Source of the DNA: Pseudaquidulcibacter saccharophilus
GTDB lineage: Bacteria; Pseudomonadota; Alphaproteobacteria; Caulobacterales; Aquidulcibacteraceae
DNA: 64,000 nt
NCBI RefSeq assembly: GCF_019455445.1
Contig: NZ_JAHWUS010000001.1
Span: forward strand, 949,856-1,013,855
Reading direction: 5' to 3'
The notes under the pieces are model-generated. The model worked only from the letters and a program-made list of their open reading frames with translations, was not told the origin of the DNA and searched no databases. A program made the translations under genes and the position numbers. This document shows positions 8,236 through 18,306 of this stretch, in pieces (position 1 is the stretch's first letter; every line of letters starts with the position of its first letter).

Positions 8236-9965
8236 GCGGCTTCTCCTTTTTGGGCATCGACACGGCGTATAAGCTCGATAAAGGCTTGTTCCATTGTCGG
8301 GTTTTGTAAATCTTTGCCTTCGACCGATGCTTTTAGACCATCCGGTGTATCAAGCGCGATTAGATTGCCGCCATACATCATGGCAACGCGGTCACAATAT
8401 TCGGCCTCTTCCATGAAATGCGTTGTCACCATTATGGTTACACCCTTGGCAACAAGACCATTGATGTGCATCCAAAACTCACGGCGGGTAAGGGGGTCAA
8501 CGCCTGATGTTGGCTCATCAAGAAATAATACTGGCGGGCGATGCATTAATGCACACGCAAGCGCAAGCCGTTGTTTATAGCCCAATGGCAAATCGCCAGG
8601 GGCAGATGACAAATATTTCTCAAGGTGAAAAATATCAATCATTTCATCAATTCTGTCGCGTTTTAACTTGCCATCAAGGCCATATACACCAGCCGAAAAT
8701 TCAAGGTTTTGTCCAACGCTTAAAAGCCCATATAATGAGAATTTTTGTGCCATATAGCCAAGATTGCTTTTGGCCTCTTTGGCGGCTTTACGCAAATCAT
8801 GACCCGCAACCCGTGCCGTGCCAGAGGTTGGAATCAACAGCCCGCAAAGCATTTTAAACGTGGTTGATTTTCCCGCGCCATTTGGCCCCAACAGACCAAA
8901 AATTTCACCCTTTTTTACTTCAAAAGAAACATTATTGGTGGCGACAAAATTCCCAAACTTTTTGGTAAGGTTTACACATGCAACCGGGGTTTGCGAAATA
9001 TCGCGCTCGATTTCAAAATTATCGGCGAGCTTTGAATGACCACCCGGCCCACCACCTAATAAATCGACAAAGGCATCTTCAAACCGTGGTTTCGTATGGG
9101 TTGCAATATAATCATATTCTTTTGCGGTTTTTATAATGGCATCTTCAGAAGAATTTGACTTTTTTACCAAGCGAATTGCCGATCCTTGTATCGTGCCATC
9201 GCACACATCATCAAGTTCAAGCGCCACCCCAAGAACTTTACGGCGTAAATCGGCATCCCCTTTTAACAAAAAGCTTCGGCCGTCTAGGGTTTGGGTTAAT
9301 TCATCGGGTTTGCCGTTAAATAGGATTTTTCCCTCATTGAAGAGTAAAACTTCGGCGCATTTTTCGGCCTCATCAAGATAAGAGGTTGACCAGATAACCG
9401 CCATCCCGTCCGAGGTTAAATCCTCAACCATGCGCCATAAATCTTGACGTGATACGGGGTCAACGCCCACACCGGGTTCGTCAAGTAGCAAGACTTTTGG
9501 TTCACCTAATAATGCACACGCAAGCCCCAGTTTTTGCTTCATTCCACCCGATAAAGCGCCGGCAAGACGATTGGTAAAGGGTTCAAGGCGTGTAAATTCC
9601 AAAAGGCGCGCAAAAAGCTTTTCACGGGTTTTTTCATCAACACGGCGCAGCTTTGAATAAAGTTGTAAATTATCAATTACACTTAAATCTTCATAAAGCC
9701 CAAATCTTTGCGGCATGTAGCCAATAATGTCTTTTACATTTTGCCCTTGGGTTTTGGGGTCAAACCCGGCAATATTAACCGAACCGCTATCTGCATGCAG
9801 CAAGGTGGCAAGAATACGCATTAATGTGGTTTTTCCCGCACCATCAGGGCCAACAATACCGGTTAATTGCCCTGATTTTATCTCCGCACTTACGCCATCG
9901 AGTGCTTTGATATTGCCAAAGGTTTTAACAATATTTTCAAATTTGATTGCGGGGCTTTCGGGCAT
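8232..9965 (-). CDS. ABC exporter ATPase with two fused nucleotide-binding domains, YbhF-like
   Basis: 577 residues containing two ABC domains. Domain 1 has Walker A GPDGAGKTT, signature LSGGMKQK and Walker B LLLDEPGVGVDP; its H-loop position reads STSYLDEA, without histidine. Domain 2 (from about residue 325) has GPNGAGKST, a degenerate signature LPLGYKQR, Walker B LFLDEPTSGVDP and an intact TTH H-loop. The two sites are thus probably unequal, as in YbhF. It energises the two adjacent ABC-2 permeases. Its start directly abuts the adaptor gene stop. Confidence 0.92.
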   Translation of the reverse strand: MPESPAIKFENIVKTFGNIKALDGVSAEIKSGQLTGIVGPDGAGKTTLMRILATLLHADSGSVNIAGFDPKTQGQNVKDIIGYMPQRFGLYEDLSVIDNLQLYSKLRRVDEKTREKLFARLLEFTRLEPFTNRLAGALSGGMKQKLGLACALLGEPKVLLLDEPGVGVDPVSRQDLWRMVEDLTSDGMAVIWSTSYLDEAEKCAEVLLFNEGKILFNGKPDELTQTLDGRSFLLKGDADLRRKVLGVALELDDVCDGTIQGSAIRLVKKSNSSEDAIIKTAKEYDYIATHTKPRFEDAFVDLLGGGPGGHSKLADNFEIERDISQTPVACVNLTKKFGNFVATNNVSFEVKKGEIFGLLGPNGAGKSTTFKMLCGLLIPTSGTARVAGHDLRKAAKEAKSNLGYMAQKFSLYGLLSVGQNLEFSAGVYGLDGKLKRDRIDEMIDIFHLEKYLSSAPGDLPLGYKQRLALACALMHRPPVLFLDEPTSGVDPLTRREFWMHINGLVAKGVTIMVTTHFMEEAEYCDRVAMMYGGNLIALDTPDGLKASVEGKDLQNPTMEQAFIELIRRVDAQKGEAA

Positions 9966-10967
9966 TTATTTTGCCTTTTGCGCATTGTTTGATTTTGGAA
10001 GGGTAACGCTTACGGGCATGCCTTGTAACAATTTGCCATCACTATCTTTAACCACGATACGAATGCGGTAAACAAGATCGGTTCGCAAATCTTCGGTTTC
10101 GACTGATTTCGGGGTGAATTCCGCCTTTGGTGAAACAAAACCGATTTGCCCATGGTAAATCTTGTCATTGCCATCGCTTTTGATTTCGACAATTGTGCCA
10201 ACAGGAATTTGGCCAAGCGCGCGTTCGGGGGCATAGGCACGGATATAAACTGGATTATCAAGTGACACGGTGTAAATTGGTGTGCCGGCCGCAATCACGG
10301 ACCCATTTTCTTTGTTGCGGGCGATTATAGTTCCGCTTGCAGGTGCGCGTAATTTGGTATCATCAAGTGCGGTTTCAAGTTTAGTTTTGGCAGCCTGTGC
10401 CGATAAAACTTTGCCATATCCTGTTGCAATGTCTTCTTTGCGCGCACCAGTTTGGGCAAGACTTAGGGTTTCAATTGCCGCCTTATTTGCCGCCTTTGCT
10501 TGTTCAAGTTGGGTTTTTGCGGCATCGACAATGCGTTGCGAAACCGAACCACTTGGCAGCAAAGATGCCTGACGATTATATTCGTTTTGGGCATTTTTTA
10601 AAACTGCGGCGGTTTGTTCGGCTTGTGCTTGTGCCTGCTTTATTTCTTGTGGGCGCGAGCCAGCCTTTAATTTTTCATATTGTGCATTTGCGGAAAAAAT
10701 TTCGGCATTTGCACTTTGCAATGCTTCTTCGAAGGTGTCGGGGTCGAGTTCGGCAATTATTTGCCCCTCGATAACTTTATCGCCTTCATCAACATTGATT
10801 TTGGCAATGCGTCCGCTTTGGCGGAAAGATGCCTCAACTTCGCGGATTTCAACATTGCCATAAAGCTTTGATATATCTTGTTCCTTTGCGGGGCGGATTT
10901 TGTACCAATAAAACAAACCACCACCAAGAATTATTGCAATCAATATCAATGGGATAAACTTTTTCAT
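9966..10967 (-). CDS. HlyD-family periplasmic adaptor, YbhG-like
   Basis: 333 residues with an N-terminal membrane anchor (about residues 5–22), a biotinyl-lipoyl half (VDEGDKVIEGQIIAELD), an Ala/Gln-rich coiled coil of about 100 residues (AEQTAAVLKNAQNEYNRQ), the second lipoyl half (LRAPASGTIIARNKENGSV) and a beta-barrel tail. It would bridge the inner-membrane ABC unit and the outer-membrane duct. It is the second gene of the operon, one base after the TetR stop. Confidence 0.92.
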   Translation of the reverse strand: MKKFIPLILIAIILGGGLFYWYKIRPAKEQDISKLYGNVEIREVEASFRQSGRIAKINVDEGDKVIEGQIIAELDPDTFEEALQSANAEIFSANAQYEKLKAGSRPQEIKQAQAQAEQTAAVLKNAQNEYNRQASLLPSGSVSQRIVDAAKTQLEQAKAANKAAIETLSLAQTGARKEDIATGYGKVLSAQAAKTKLETALDDTKLRAPASGTIIARNKENGSVIAAGTPIYTVSLDNPVYIRAYAPERALGQIPVGTIVEIKSDGNDKIYHGQIGFVSPKAEFTPKSVETEDLRTDLVYRIRIVVKDSDGKLLQGMPVSVTLPKSNNAQKAK

Positions 10968-10968
10968 A

Positions 10969-11649
10969 TTATTCCCCGATCAGTTTTTCTAAATTTTCAC
11001 GTAATTGATTTTTAAGGATTTCTTTTTGCGCTTCGCCAATTTCATCCCAACCCATGAATCGACATAATGTGGCGCGCGCGGCACGCAGGGCGATAACCTG
11101 CCCAAACATTGACATTGCAAATGCCCGCAGTCTCTCACTACTTAAATCTGGACGAATTTGCGAAATTATAAATGAAAGTGCCTCTAAAACCGGGCGCATA
11201 AAACCATCATATAAAATATCAAACGCATCAGTTGGCTTTTGTTGCTCACGCAATACAAGATTTGCCACATTGTCCATATTTTCAAGGAACATGGTTTCAA
11301 TTGCCCGCTCGGCAATTGCCATGATTGCAATGCGGGCGGTTGTCTTGTTGAACTCCCCGCTTGCTTTTAGGGTCTCAAGGATTTTGATGCGATCGCCAAG
11401 ACGTGACTTTATGAAGTTTGCAATATTCTCAAACACCGCAATATAAAGCCCGTGTTTTGAGCCAAAATGATATTTTATCAACGCCTGATTAACGCCGGCA
11501 TAATCAGCAATCGCGCGGGTAGAGGCGGCATGAAAGCCATCGCGGGCGAATATAATTGTTGCCGATTTTACCAACAAATCCCGCGTAGCCTCACCACGTG
11601 CGGCAATACCCTGAAGATTGGTAGTATTCTCATTTAACAATTTAATCAT
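10969..11649 (-). CDS. TetR-family repressor, CecR-like, of the exporter operon
   Basis: 226 residues. The N-terminal helix-turn-helix covers about residues 25–70 (FARDGFHAASTRAIADYAGVNQALIKYHF) and the long C-terminal domain resembles the CecR/YbiH ligand-binding domain (DUF1956). CecR is encoded next to ybhGFSR in E. coli, so gene order supports the call. It is the first gene of the operon, and a 30-bp dyad begins three bases before its start codon, which suggests autorepression of the whole operon. Confidence 0.88.
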   Translation of the reverse strand: MIKLLNENTTNLQGIAARGEATRDLLVKSATIIFARDGFHAASTRAIADYAGVNQALIKYHFGSKHGLYIAVFENIANFIKSRLGDRIKILETLKASGEFNKTTARIAIMAIAERAIETMFLENMDNVANLVLREQQKPTDAFDILYDGFMRPVLEALSFIISQIRPDLSSERLRAFAMSMFGQVIALRAARATLCRFMGWDEIGEAQKEILKNQLRENLEKLIGE

Positions 11650-11651
11650 CC

Positions 11652-11681
11652 GACTAAATTAATCAATTGAATAAATTAGTC
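11652..11681 (-). promoter_or_regulatory. 30-bp imperfect palindrome, candidate TetR operator
   Basis: The two 15-base half sites match at 13 of 15 positions; the ends read GACTAA/TTAGTC and the centre is TCAATTGA. It sits three bases upstream of the TetR start and controls the only visible entry into the exporter operon. Length and symmetry fit a TetR dimer or pair of dimers. Confidence 0.7.
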
Positions 11682-11784
11682 AAGTGATTAAATTGATGTG
11701 ATGTGAGATTTAATTGCAACGTTTAAAAGCTTCATGACACACGGATTTATACTATGTGCCTAATGTTGTATTGATTGGGAAATA

Positions 11785-12858
11785 TTATTTGGCGAATGAA
11801 AATAGCTTACCTTTTTTATTACTCATTAATGACGTCAAATATCGTCTAACAGGAATATCGTAATATTTATCCAAGATTACGCAAAGTATGATTAGGGAAA
11901 ACACGAACAAACAAGCCAATAAATATGTGGGTTGTATGTTGTATTTATTTAGAATTTCACCATAGAAACCAACTATTGGGGCGTGCAAGATATATAAAGC
12001 GTAAGAAGTAATCCCCAAAAAATCGAAAGTTTTATCAAGTTTTTTATATGTTGATGTACAAACAGCAAACATAACTAAAATTGGAATGCATAACATTTGC
12101 ATGAATAATCTAAATGTTACACTTACTTCCGGCATTAAAAATATTACTGATAGCAATGCTATTATTATGATGCCAATGATTGGGGGAAGGCTGATTTTTT
12201 TGTGTAATTCAAGACGATGAAATAGAACTCCGAGACCAAATGAGTATAATGTTCTTAAAATACCCATGTACCACGTGCCAAATAAGAATCCGCCACCTTC
12301 AATGCCTAAATAATATGATAGTGTAGTATAAGCTGCGCCTGAAATTAATATCAAAAGTGCCAATAGCTTGGTGTTTTTTATAAAAACCAAAAATGCCGCA
12401 AAGAAAATATTGACTAGCAACTCATAAAATAATGACCACGCTGCAAAATTAATAAACAACGAAGAATCAGCCTGATGTTTATATAATGATGGAATGAAAA
12501 ATAGGTTTAATAGGGCGTTTATCAATTTGCCAAAGTAGACATCCTTCAAGGTGAAAAGGTGGTAAATTTCAACGGCCGATGCGAAAATCGTTCCCAGAAA
12601 GAATAATGGATAAAGCCTTATAATCCGTCTAATCAAAAATTCTTTGAAGTTATATTTTGCAATTCCTTGTACCCAATACGTATGGGTTAAAACAAACCCG
12701 CTTAGAACAAAGAACAAATCTACGGCTAAATATGCATAGTGAATTTCATGTTTTATTAAAGGTGGCTCTGCTTTGTAGAGATGAAAGAAAACTACAAAAA
12801 TAGCTGCAAACCCTCTTATGCCATCTAATAATATAAATCTTTGGTTTTCTTTATGCAC
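11785..12858 (-). CDS. Acyltransferase-3 family membrane protein
   Basis: 357 residues with about ten hydrophobic segments. The N-terminus carries the acyltransferase-3 signature: LLDGIRGFAAIFVVFFHLYKA with the catalytic-type histidine, then DLFFVLSGFVLTHTYW, and an RIIRLYPLFFLG motif. OafA/NodX-type members O-acetylate surface sugars at the inner membrane. The start appears to be GTG. The gene stands alone between the exporter operon and tRNA-Thr, and is more AT-rich than its neighbours, which may indicate acquisition. It is a distant paralogue of 13250–14365. Confidence 0.88.
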   Translation of the reverse strand: MHKENQRFILLDGIRGFAAIFVVFFHLYKAEPPLIKHEIHYAYLAVDLFFVLSGFVLTHTYWVQGIAKYNFKEFLIRRIIRLYPLFFLGTIFASAVEIYHLFTLKDVYFGKLINALLNLFFIPSLYKHQADSSLFINFAAWSLFYELLVNIFFAAFLVFIKNTKLLALLILISGAAYTTLSYYLGIEGGGFLFGTWYMGILRTLYSFGLGVLFHRLELHKKISLPPIIGIIIIALLSVIFLMPEVSVTFRLFMQMLCIPILVMFAVCTSTYKKLDKTFDFLGITSYALYILHAPIVGFYGEILNKYNIQPTYLLACLFVFSLIILCVILDKYYDIPVRRYLTSLMSNKKGKLFSFAK

Positions 12859-13065
12859 GAGTGTTCAGCCTTTTTAAATTAAACTTATCTTAGATGTGCA
12901 TTTATTAATTTAAATGTGAAGGTATAAATACAATAAATGTGTTTATTGCACTGCAAATAGCTTTTTTGCTTTAAAAAGCAGCATAATTTCTTACATGCAA
13001 TGTATTGTTATATTGAAAGGGTTTGATATCTAATTATTTGAAATTATTAAAAAGGCAGTGAAAAC

Positions 13066-13140
13066 TGGTGCCGCAGAGAAGAATTGAACTTCCGACCCCG
13101 TCATTACCAATGACGTGCTCTACCACTGAGCTACTGCGGC
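13066..13140 (-). tRNA. tRNA-Thr (GGT), CCA encoded
   Basis: A complete cloverleaf is visible on the minus strand: acceptor GCCGCAG/CTGCGGC, D arm GCTCAGTGGTAGAGC, anticodon loop TTGGTAA giving GGT (threonine, ACC/ACT codons), and a T arm containing GTTCAAT. The 3' CCA is encoded at 13066–13068. It lies between the two acyltransferase genes on the same strand. Confidence 0.95.
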
Positions 13141-13249
13141 ATACCGAATGTGGTATTAATTTTTGCTTCCTAGTCTAAAATATTTCTTATGTGAAGTGTT
13201 TTATATGATATTTTTTTCACAAATGCTGCAAGCGGTTTCGTTTGTTATT

Positions 13250-14365
13250 TTACGCGGTTTTAGTTTTTACAATTTTAGAAATCCACCGTCTTTCCATAGC
13301 TTGTTTTAATTTTACCCTGACCGGCGCATCATAATATTTTGCCAATAAATATGAAATTATAATCATAGACGGTATGGTTGCTAAGCAGAGGGTTATTACG
13401 GCAATATTTCCCTCTAAGTGGAAAATATTATTTGCAAAAAAGCCGATAAAGGCAATTATTGGTGAATGGATAACATATAATGGGAATGAAATATCCGCCA
13501 AAAAGTTTGATGATTTAAGCCAATTTCCACTTATTTTATGCTTGGATGCAAATATTATAAGGGTTGGTGAAATCAATGTGAATAACAATGGGTAAACCCA
13601 AAATGGCAATAATCTTCTAGGCAGGCAGAAGAACAATATCAAAGACAAAATCAACGCTATTGTTACCACAATATTTGCTTGGGTTATTTTGTTGCGAATT
13701 CTAAAAATATATACACCCATTGGGAAGCAGAATAATACCCTTAATAATCCGCCCATCATTGTTGGTTCATCTGTCTTTGGTGAATTGATGCCTAGGCTTT
13801 GAAATGCCCAATACATAAAGCCCAAAAATCCAAATAAGCATAAAATAAAAAGCTGCTTATCGCTTAATTTTATAATCAACAAGGCAAAGCCAATATATGC
13901 GATATATTCAAAAAACAATGACCATAAAGCCCCATTAAGGGGAAACATATCTTGCCCGCCAAATAGTGCTTTTGGAACCATGAATATAGTCAAGATAAGG
14001 TCGTTTAGGCTGTTACTATCAAGGGCGCCTGTAACCCATAACGCCATTGATTGAATAACCATAAAGCCGATAAACGCGCTTAAAACCACCATTGGGCTTA
14101 GGCGTATAATTCGAAGGGTGATGAATTTTTTAAATTCAAAACCATTTTGCAATTTTCTTTCATAAGAATATGCAAGCACAAAACCACTAAGCATAAAGAA
14201 GAAATCAACAGCCATCATCGACATGCCGATCACGTCTGTTTGATTGCCATAGCACCAGGCATTAAACCTTATTAAACAATGGTACATAAATACAAATATC
14301 GCCGCAATGCCGCGCATGCCGTCAAGAATTGCAAAATGTGATGTTTCTTCGGTGCTTTTGTTCAA
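13250..14365 (-). CDS. Acyltransferase-3 family membrane protein
   Basis: 371 residues with about ten membrane helices. It has the family signatures ILDGMRGIAAIFVFMYHCLI near residue 15 and DFFFMLSGFVLAYSYERKL near residue 52, followed by RIIRLSPMVVLS. It probably acylates a surface or periplasmic glycan at the inner membrane. The start is TTG in the best frame and no good ribosome site is visible. It resembles 11785–12858 in length, topology and motifs, on the other side of tRNA-Thr, so the pair may be an old duplication or two acquisitions. Confidence 0.88.
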   Translation of the reverse strand: MNKSTEETSHFAILDGMRGIAAIFVFMYHCLIRFNAWCYGNQTDVIGMSMMAVDFFFMLSGFVLAYSYERKLQNGFEFKKFITLRIIRLSPMVVLSAFIGFMVIQSMALWVTGALDSNSLNDLILTIFMVPKALFGGQDMFPLNGALWSLFFEYIAYIGFALLIIKLSDKQLFILCLFGFLGFMYWAFQSLGINSPKTDEPTMMGGLLRVLFCFPMGVYIFRIRNKITQANIVVTIALILSLILFFCLPRRLLPFWVYPLLFTLISPTLIIFASKHKISGNWLKSSNFLADISFPLYVIHSPIIAFIGFFANNIFHLEGNIAVITLCLATIPSMIIISYLLAKYYDAPVRVKLKQAMERRWISKIVKTKTA

Positions 14366-14592
14366 CTTGTTATGCCAATAATTATTGTAACTTATTGCTA
14401 TTAAATAAGGCGATAACTCTAATTTATAATTAAACTATCTGCTTTTCATTTTTGCCTTTAAATTCATGCAAATTGTTTGCTGTAAGTATGATTTATATTT
14501 GGCGTAAAAAACTACAAAATAACATATTGAAAAAAACACCAAAAACCTTATGCAGAGCTTTAAAGTTAAATTGCAAAAGGTATAATTGGCGA

Positions 14593-14724
14593 ATGACAGA
14601 GCAAACACCGCAAAAGCCAAAATCGAAAAAACAATTGCGCGAAGAAAAACTTGCACAGGCATTGCGCGATAATCTTCGTCGTCGCAAAGAAAATGCACAA
14701 GAAAGTCAGAATAAATCGAAATAA
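14593..14724 (+). CDS. Short Lys/Arg-rich conserved protein upstream of murA
   Basis: A 43-residue protein starting MTEQTPQKPKSKKQLREEKL and ending in lysines; nearly all of it after residue 10 looks like one basic helix. A longer frame starts at 14452, but the internal ATG at 14593 gives the compact form. Similar short basic proteins preceding murA are, to my recollection, common in alphaproteobacterial genomes and of unknown function. It is on the murA strand, about 100 bases upstream. Confidence 0.6.
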   Translation: MTEQTPQKPKSKKQLREEKLAQALRDNLRRRKENAQESQNKSK

Positions 14725-14825
14725 TTATGCTTAAACCACTTTAATATTTAAGCATAAATAGGCATAAGCCAAATATATTTTTTGGCTTATATATTTTTTA
14801 GGCGCATGTAAAAAGGTTTCTTTAA

Positions 14826-16100
14826 ATGGATAAAATTGCCATCACCGGTGGGAATGAATTAAACGGTAATATTCATATTTCGGGTGCGAAAAACTCTGCC
14901 CTTAAGTTACAGGCGGCGGCACTTTTGACCTCTGAGCCTATGGTAATCACCAATATGCCAGAGCTTGCGGACACTCGTTTCATGGTGCAGCTTCTTGAGC
15001 AATTGGGCATGACCGTTTATTGGCCTAAAGGTTCTGGCCGCATGCAAACCCATATTCCTGAGATTCGCTCAACAATTGCGCCATATGATTTGGTTCGCAA
15101 AATGCGTGCGACTTTTAACGTTTTGGGGCCATTGCTTGCCCGTGAAGGACATGCCACGGTTTCTTTGCCGGGGGGGTGCGCGATTGGTGCGCGCCCCGTT
15201 GATCTTCACCTTAAGGCGTTTGAGGCGATGGGGGCGGATATCGTTATCGAAGGCGGCTATGTAAAGGCGGCGGCACTTCGCGGGTTAAAAGGTGCGCATG
15301 TGGTATTCCCGTTTGTTTCGGTTGGTGCAACTGAACACGCAATGTTGGCGGCGGTGCTTGCCGATGGTGAAACAGTTCTTGAAAATGCCGCGCGTGAGCC
15401 AGAGATTGTGGATATCGCCAATTGCCTTATTGCCATGGGTGCAAGAATCGAAGGTGCGGGCACATCAACCATCACTATTCAGGGTGTGACCTCATTAAAA
15501 GGTATTAATTACAAAGTTATTCCGGACCGTATTGAGGCTGGTACATTTGCATGCTGTGTTGCGGCAACCGGCGGCGAAGTTGTTTTGACCGATGTGGTTC
15601 CATCAACACTTGGTGCATTGCTTAATGCCCTGCGTCAGGCCGGTGTTGGCGTTGAAACCGGTGAAGATTACATCAAAATCAAACGTGATAAAAACGTTCC
15701 TATCAAGGCGGTTGATATCGATACCCAGCCGCACCCAGGCTTCCCAACCGACCTTCAGGCGCAATTTATGGGGCTTATGACTATTGCCGATGGCACTAGT
15801 ATTTTCCGTGAAAATATTTTTGAAAACCGCTTTATGCACGCGCCTGAATTGCGCCGCCTTGGCGCCGATATTACGGTTCGTGGTAATGAAGCTGTGGTTC
15901 GCGGTGTAAAACAATTAAAGGGCGCACAGGTTATGGCAACCGATTTGCGCGCATCGGTTTCTCTTGTGATTGCGGGTCTTGTTGCCGAAGGTGAAACCCT
16001 TATTGGTCGGGTATATCACCTTGATCGTGGTTTTGAAAATTTGGAAGAAAAGCTTTCTAACTGTGGTGCAAAAATCGCCCGCATAAGTGGTGCTGAATAA
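14826..16100 (+). CDS. murA: UDP-N-acetylglucosamine 1-carboxyvinyltransferase
   Basis: 424 residues, the usual length. MurA transfers enolpyruvate from PEP to UDP-GlcNAc, the first committed step of peptidoglycan synthesis in the cytoplasm. Visible motifs are GAKNSALK near residue 20, the loop [14 protein letters not shown] carrying the fosfomycin-target cysteine, and the C-terminal [16 protein letters not shown]. The order murA–DUF2948–hisD–UPF0262–phosphatase is characteristic of Alphaproteobacteria. DUF2948 begins nine bases after its stop, so the cluster is probably co-transcribed. Confidence 0.97.
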   Translation: MDKIAITGGNELNGNIHISGAKNSALKLQAAALLTSEPMVITNMPELADTRFMVQLLEQLGMTVYWPKGSGRMQTHIPEIRSTIAPYDLVRKMRATFNVLGPLLAREGHATVSLPGGCAIGARPVDLHLKAFEAMGADIVIEGGYVKAAALRGLKGAHVVFPFVSVGATEHAMLAAVLADGETVLENAAREPEIVDIANCLIAMGARIEGAGTSTITIQGVTSLKGINYKVIPDRIEAGTFACCVAATGGEVVLTDVVPSTLGALLNALRQAGVGVETGEDYIKIKRDKNVPIKAVDIDTQPHPGFPTDLQAQFMGLMTIADGTSIFRENIFENRFMHAPELRRLGADITVRGNEAVVRGVKQLKGAQVMATDLRASVSLVIAGLVAEGETLIGRVYHLDRGFENLEEKLSNCGAKIARISGAE

Positions 16101-16109
16101 GGGGGTAAC

Positions 16110-16526
16110 ATGCGTCTGATTGCACTTGAAGCCGAAGATTTAACTACAATTGCGGCGGCGTGTCAGGACGCTTTGTTTTTGGCACAAAATGCCACCTATT
16201 CTGCGCAAAAACGCGAATTCACGCTTTTGGTAAACCGCTTTAGATGGGAAGATGATGAAAAGAACCAGCGCGTTCAGGCGCTATTATCGTTTTCATCGGT
16301 GAAAAGCGTAAAGGCACTTGGGGTTGATAAAAACTCCCAGATACCAAAGTCTATTCTTTCTATTGAATTTATCCATGGTAAAGAAGCGCCAGAGGGTGAA
16401 GTAATTTTCGAACTTGCAGGCGGTGGTAAAATTTCGCTTGCTGTTGAGTGCGTTGATATTATCCTTGGTGATATTGGTGAGGCGGTGGATGTTAAAAAAC
16501 GCCCTGACCATAATGGTGATAAATAA
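16110..16526 (+). CDS. DUF2948 family protein
   Basis: 138 residues. It starts MRLIALEAEDLTTIAAACQDAL and contains the FTLLVNRFRWED segment expected for DUF2948, a family nearly confined to Alphaproteobacteria and found between murA and hisD. No enzymatic motif or signal peptide is visible, and the function is unknown. Its stop codon shares one base with the hisD start, so translation is coupled. Confidence 0.9.
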   Translation: MRLIALEAEDLTTIAAACQDALFLAQNATYSAQKREFTLLVNRFRWEDDEKNQRVQALLSFSSVKSVKALGVDKNSQIPKSILSIEFIHGKEAPEGEVIFELAGGGKISLAVECVDIILGDIGEAVDVKKRPDHNGDK

Positions 16527-17827
16527 TGGCAAAGCTTTTGTTTGCAAAAGATGCTGGGTTTATGGGGGAATATAAAGCCCTTTTAAATTCACGCGGCGAA
16601 AATGTTGATGAAGCGCAGGTGATTGCGGCACAAGTCATCAAGGATGTGCGCGCGCATGGTTTTGCACATTTGCAATCACTATCACAAAAATTCGATAAAT
16701 ATGAACTGACCCAAGAAAATTTTAAAATTACTGCGGCGCAAATTGATGATGCAACCAATAAATGCGACTCCGAAGTTTTAAAAGCACTTGAAGTTGCCGC
16801 CCAAAGAATTGCCGATTTCCACGAAAAATCATTGCCAAAAGATGGCTTCTATGAAGATGCAGACGGTATTGGTATGGGATGGCGGTGGACCGCGGTTGAT
16901 GCGGCAGGTCTTTATGCACCGGGTGGTTTGGCGGCATACCCATCAAGCGTTTTGATGAACGCTGTCCCTGCGAAGGTTGCGGGGGTATCGCGAATTTTAA
17001 TGGCCACACCGCCAAATAAACTGCATGAAAACCCCGCTATTTTGGCGGCGGCAAAGATTGCAGGTGTTACCGATGTTTACGGCGTTGGTGGTGCACAGGC
17101 GATTGCGGCAATGGCATATGGTGTTGAGGGTCTGGACGCGGTCGATGTAATTGTTGGCCCTGGGAATGCGTTTGTAAGCTCCGCAAAAAAATTGGTTTTC
17201 GGTGATGTTGGTATCGATAGTGTTGCCGGCCCATCCGAAGTGTTTATCATTGCCGATGCAGGAGCGGATGCCGAAATTTTGGCATGTGATTTACTTGCCC
17301 AAGCCGAACATGATGAGCAGGCGCAATCAATTCTCTTCACCGATAATACCGCATTCGGGCAAAAGGTGATGCAGGCGGTTGAGGCACAAATTGCAAGCGG
17401 GATTGTGGCGGCACCGGCCGCTGCTTCATGGCGCGATTATTGTGCGGTGGTGATTGTTGAAAAACTTTTTGATGCAATTGAATTGGTGAATATTGGTGCG
17501 CCAGAACACCTTGAAATTGCCACTGAAAACCCTGATGAATTTTTACCACATGTCCGCCATTCGGGTTCGGTTTTCATTGGGCATTATACGCCTGAATCAT
17601 TGGGTGATTATGTTGCGGGGCCAAACCACGTTCTGCCAACTGGGCGGCGCGCCCGTTTTTCATCTGGCCTATCGGTTCTAAACTTCATGAAGCGCACAAC
17701 ATTACTGCGTGCGACTAAAAAAGGACTTGAAAATATTGGTCCTTATGCCAGTGTGTTGGCGCGTGCCGAAGGGCTTCCGGCACATGGTCATAGTGTTGAT
17801 ATTAGGTTGAAGAAATATGGGGAATGA
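16526..17827 (+). CDS. hisD: Histidinol dehydrogenase
   Basis: 433 residues. It oxidises L-histidinol to L-histidine in two NAD-dependent steps, the last reactions of histidine synthesis. Motifs are [21 protein letters not shown] (NAD region), [10 protein letters not shown], the zinc-site AEHDEQAQS histidine, and GAPEHLEI with [20 protein letters not shown]. No other his genes are nearby; its place here reflects the conserved murA cluster rather than a histidine operon. UPF0262 starts 11 bases before its end. Confidence 0.97.
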   Translation: MAKLLFAKDAGFMGEYKALLNSRGENVDEAQVIAAQVIKDVRAHGFAHLQSLSQKFDKYELTQENFKITAAQIDDATNKCDSEVLKALEVAAQRIADFHEKSLPKDGFYEDADGIGMGWRWTAVDAAGLYAPGGLAAYPSSVLMNAVPAKVAGVSRILMATPPNKLHENPAILAAAKIAGVTDVYGVGGAQAIAAMAYGVEGLDAVDVIVGPGNAFVSSAKKLVFGDVGIDSVAGPSEVFIIADAGADAEILACDLLAQAEHDEQAQSILFTDNTAFGQKVMQAVEAQIASGIVAAPAAASWRDYCAVVIVEKLFDAIELVNIGAPEHLEIATENPDEFLPHVRHSGSVFIGHYTPESLGDYVAGPNHVLPTGRRARFSSGLSVLNFMKRTTLLRATKKGLENIGPYASVLARAEGLPAHGHSVDIRLKKYGE

Positions 17828-18305
17828 ATCCGCGAAAAATACTAATTTTCTTACGGATGTCGAGCTTGACCCCGATTCCCTTGCGATTGCTAATCAGGAT
17901 GTCTTGCACGAAAGACGGATTGCCATTTTCGACCTTTTAGAAGAAAACTATTTTGAGGTCGAAGGTTCTGACGCGGGGCCATATAAATTATATATTTCTG
18001 TTTTAGATCAGAAACTTGTGTTTGATATCCGCAATGCCGATGATGAGGCGGTGAAAACACATATATTGTCATTATCGCCTTTGCGCCGAATTATCCGTGA
18101 CTATCTTATGATTTGCGATAGCTATCACCACGCAATCCGCAATTCAACGCCTTCACAGATTGAGGCAATCGATATGGGGCGTCGTGGTCTTCACAATGAG
18201 GGGACAGAGCTTCTGGAGCTTCGTTTAAAGGGCAAGATAAACCTTAATTTTGATACGGCACGACGTCTTTTCACCCTTGTATGTGCACTTCACATAAGGC
18301 TGTGA
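17817..18305 (+). CDS. UPF0262 family protein
   Basis: 162 residues, matching the family in length and in the [17 protein letters not shown] and [19 protein letters not shown] segments. UPF0262 is an uncharacterised alphaproteobacterial family almost always found behind hisD. It has no signal peptide or helical membrane segment, so it is presumably cytoplasmic. The start overlaps the hisD end and the stop is one base from the phosphatase start, consistent with one operon. Confidence 0.92.
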   Translation: MGNESAKNTNFLTDVELDPDSLAIANQDVLHERRIAIFDLLEENYFEVEGSDAGPYKLYISVLDQKLVFDIRNADDEAVKTHILSLSPLRRIIRDYLMICDSYHHAIRNSTPSQIEAIDMGRRGLHNEGTELLELRLKGKINLNFDTARRLFTLVCALHIRL

Positions 18306-18306
18306 A

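Noticed and set aside
13066-13140. tRNA-Thr as an integration site for the acyltransferase genes
   Set aside because: I found no second copy of the tRNA 3' end and no integrase gene in the window.
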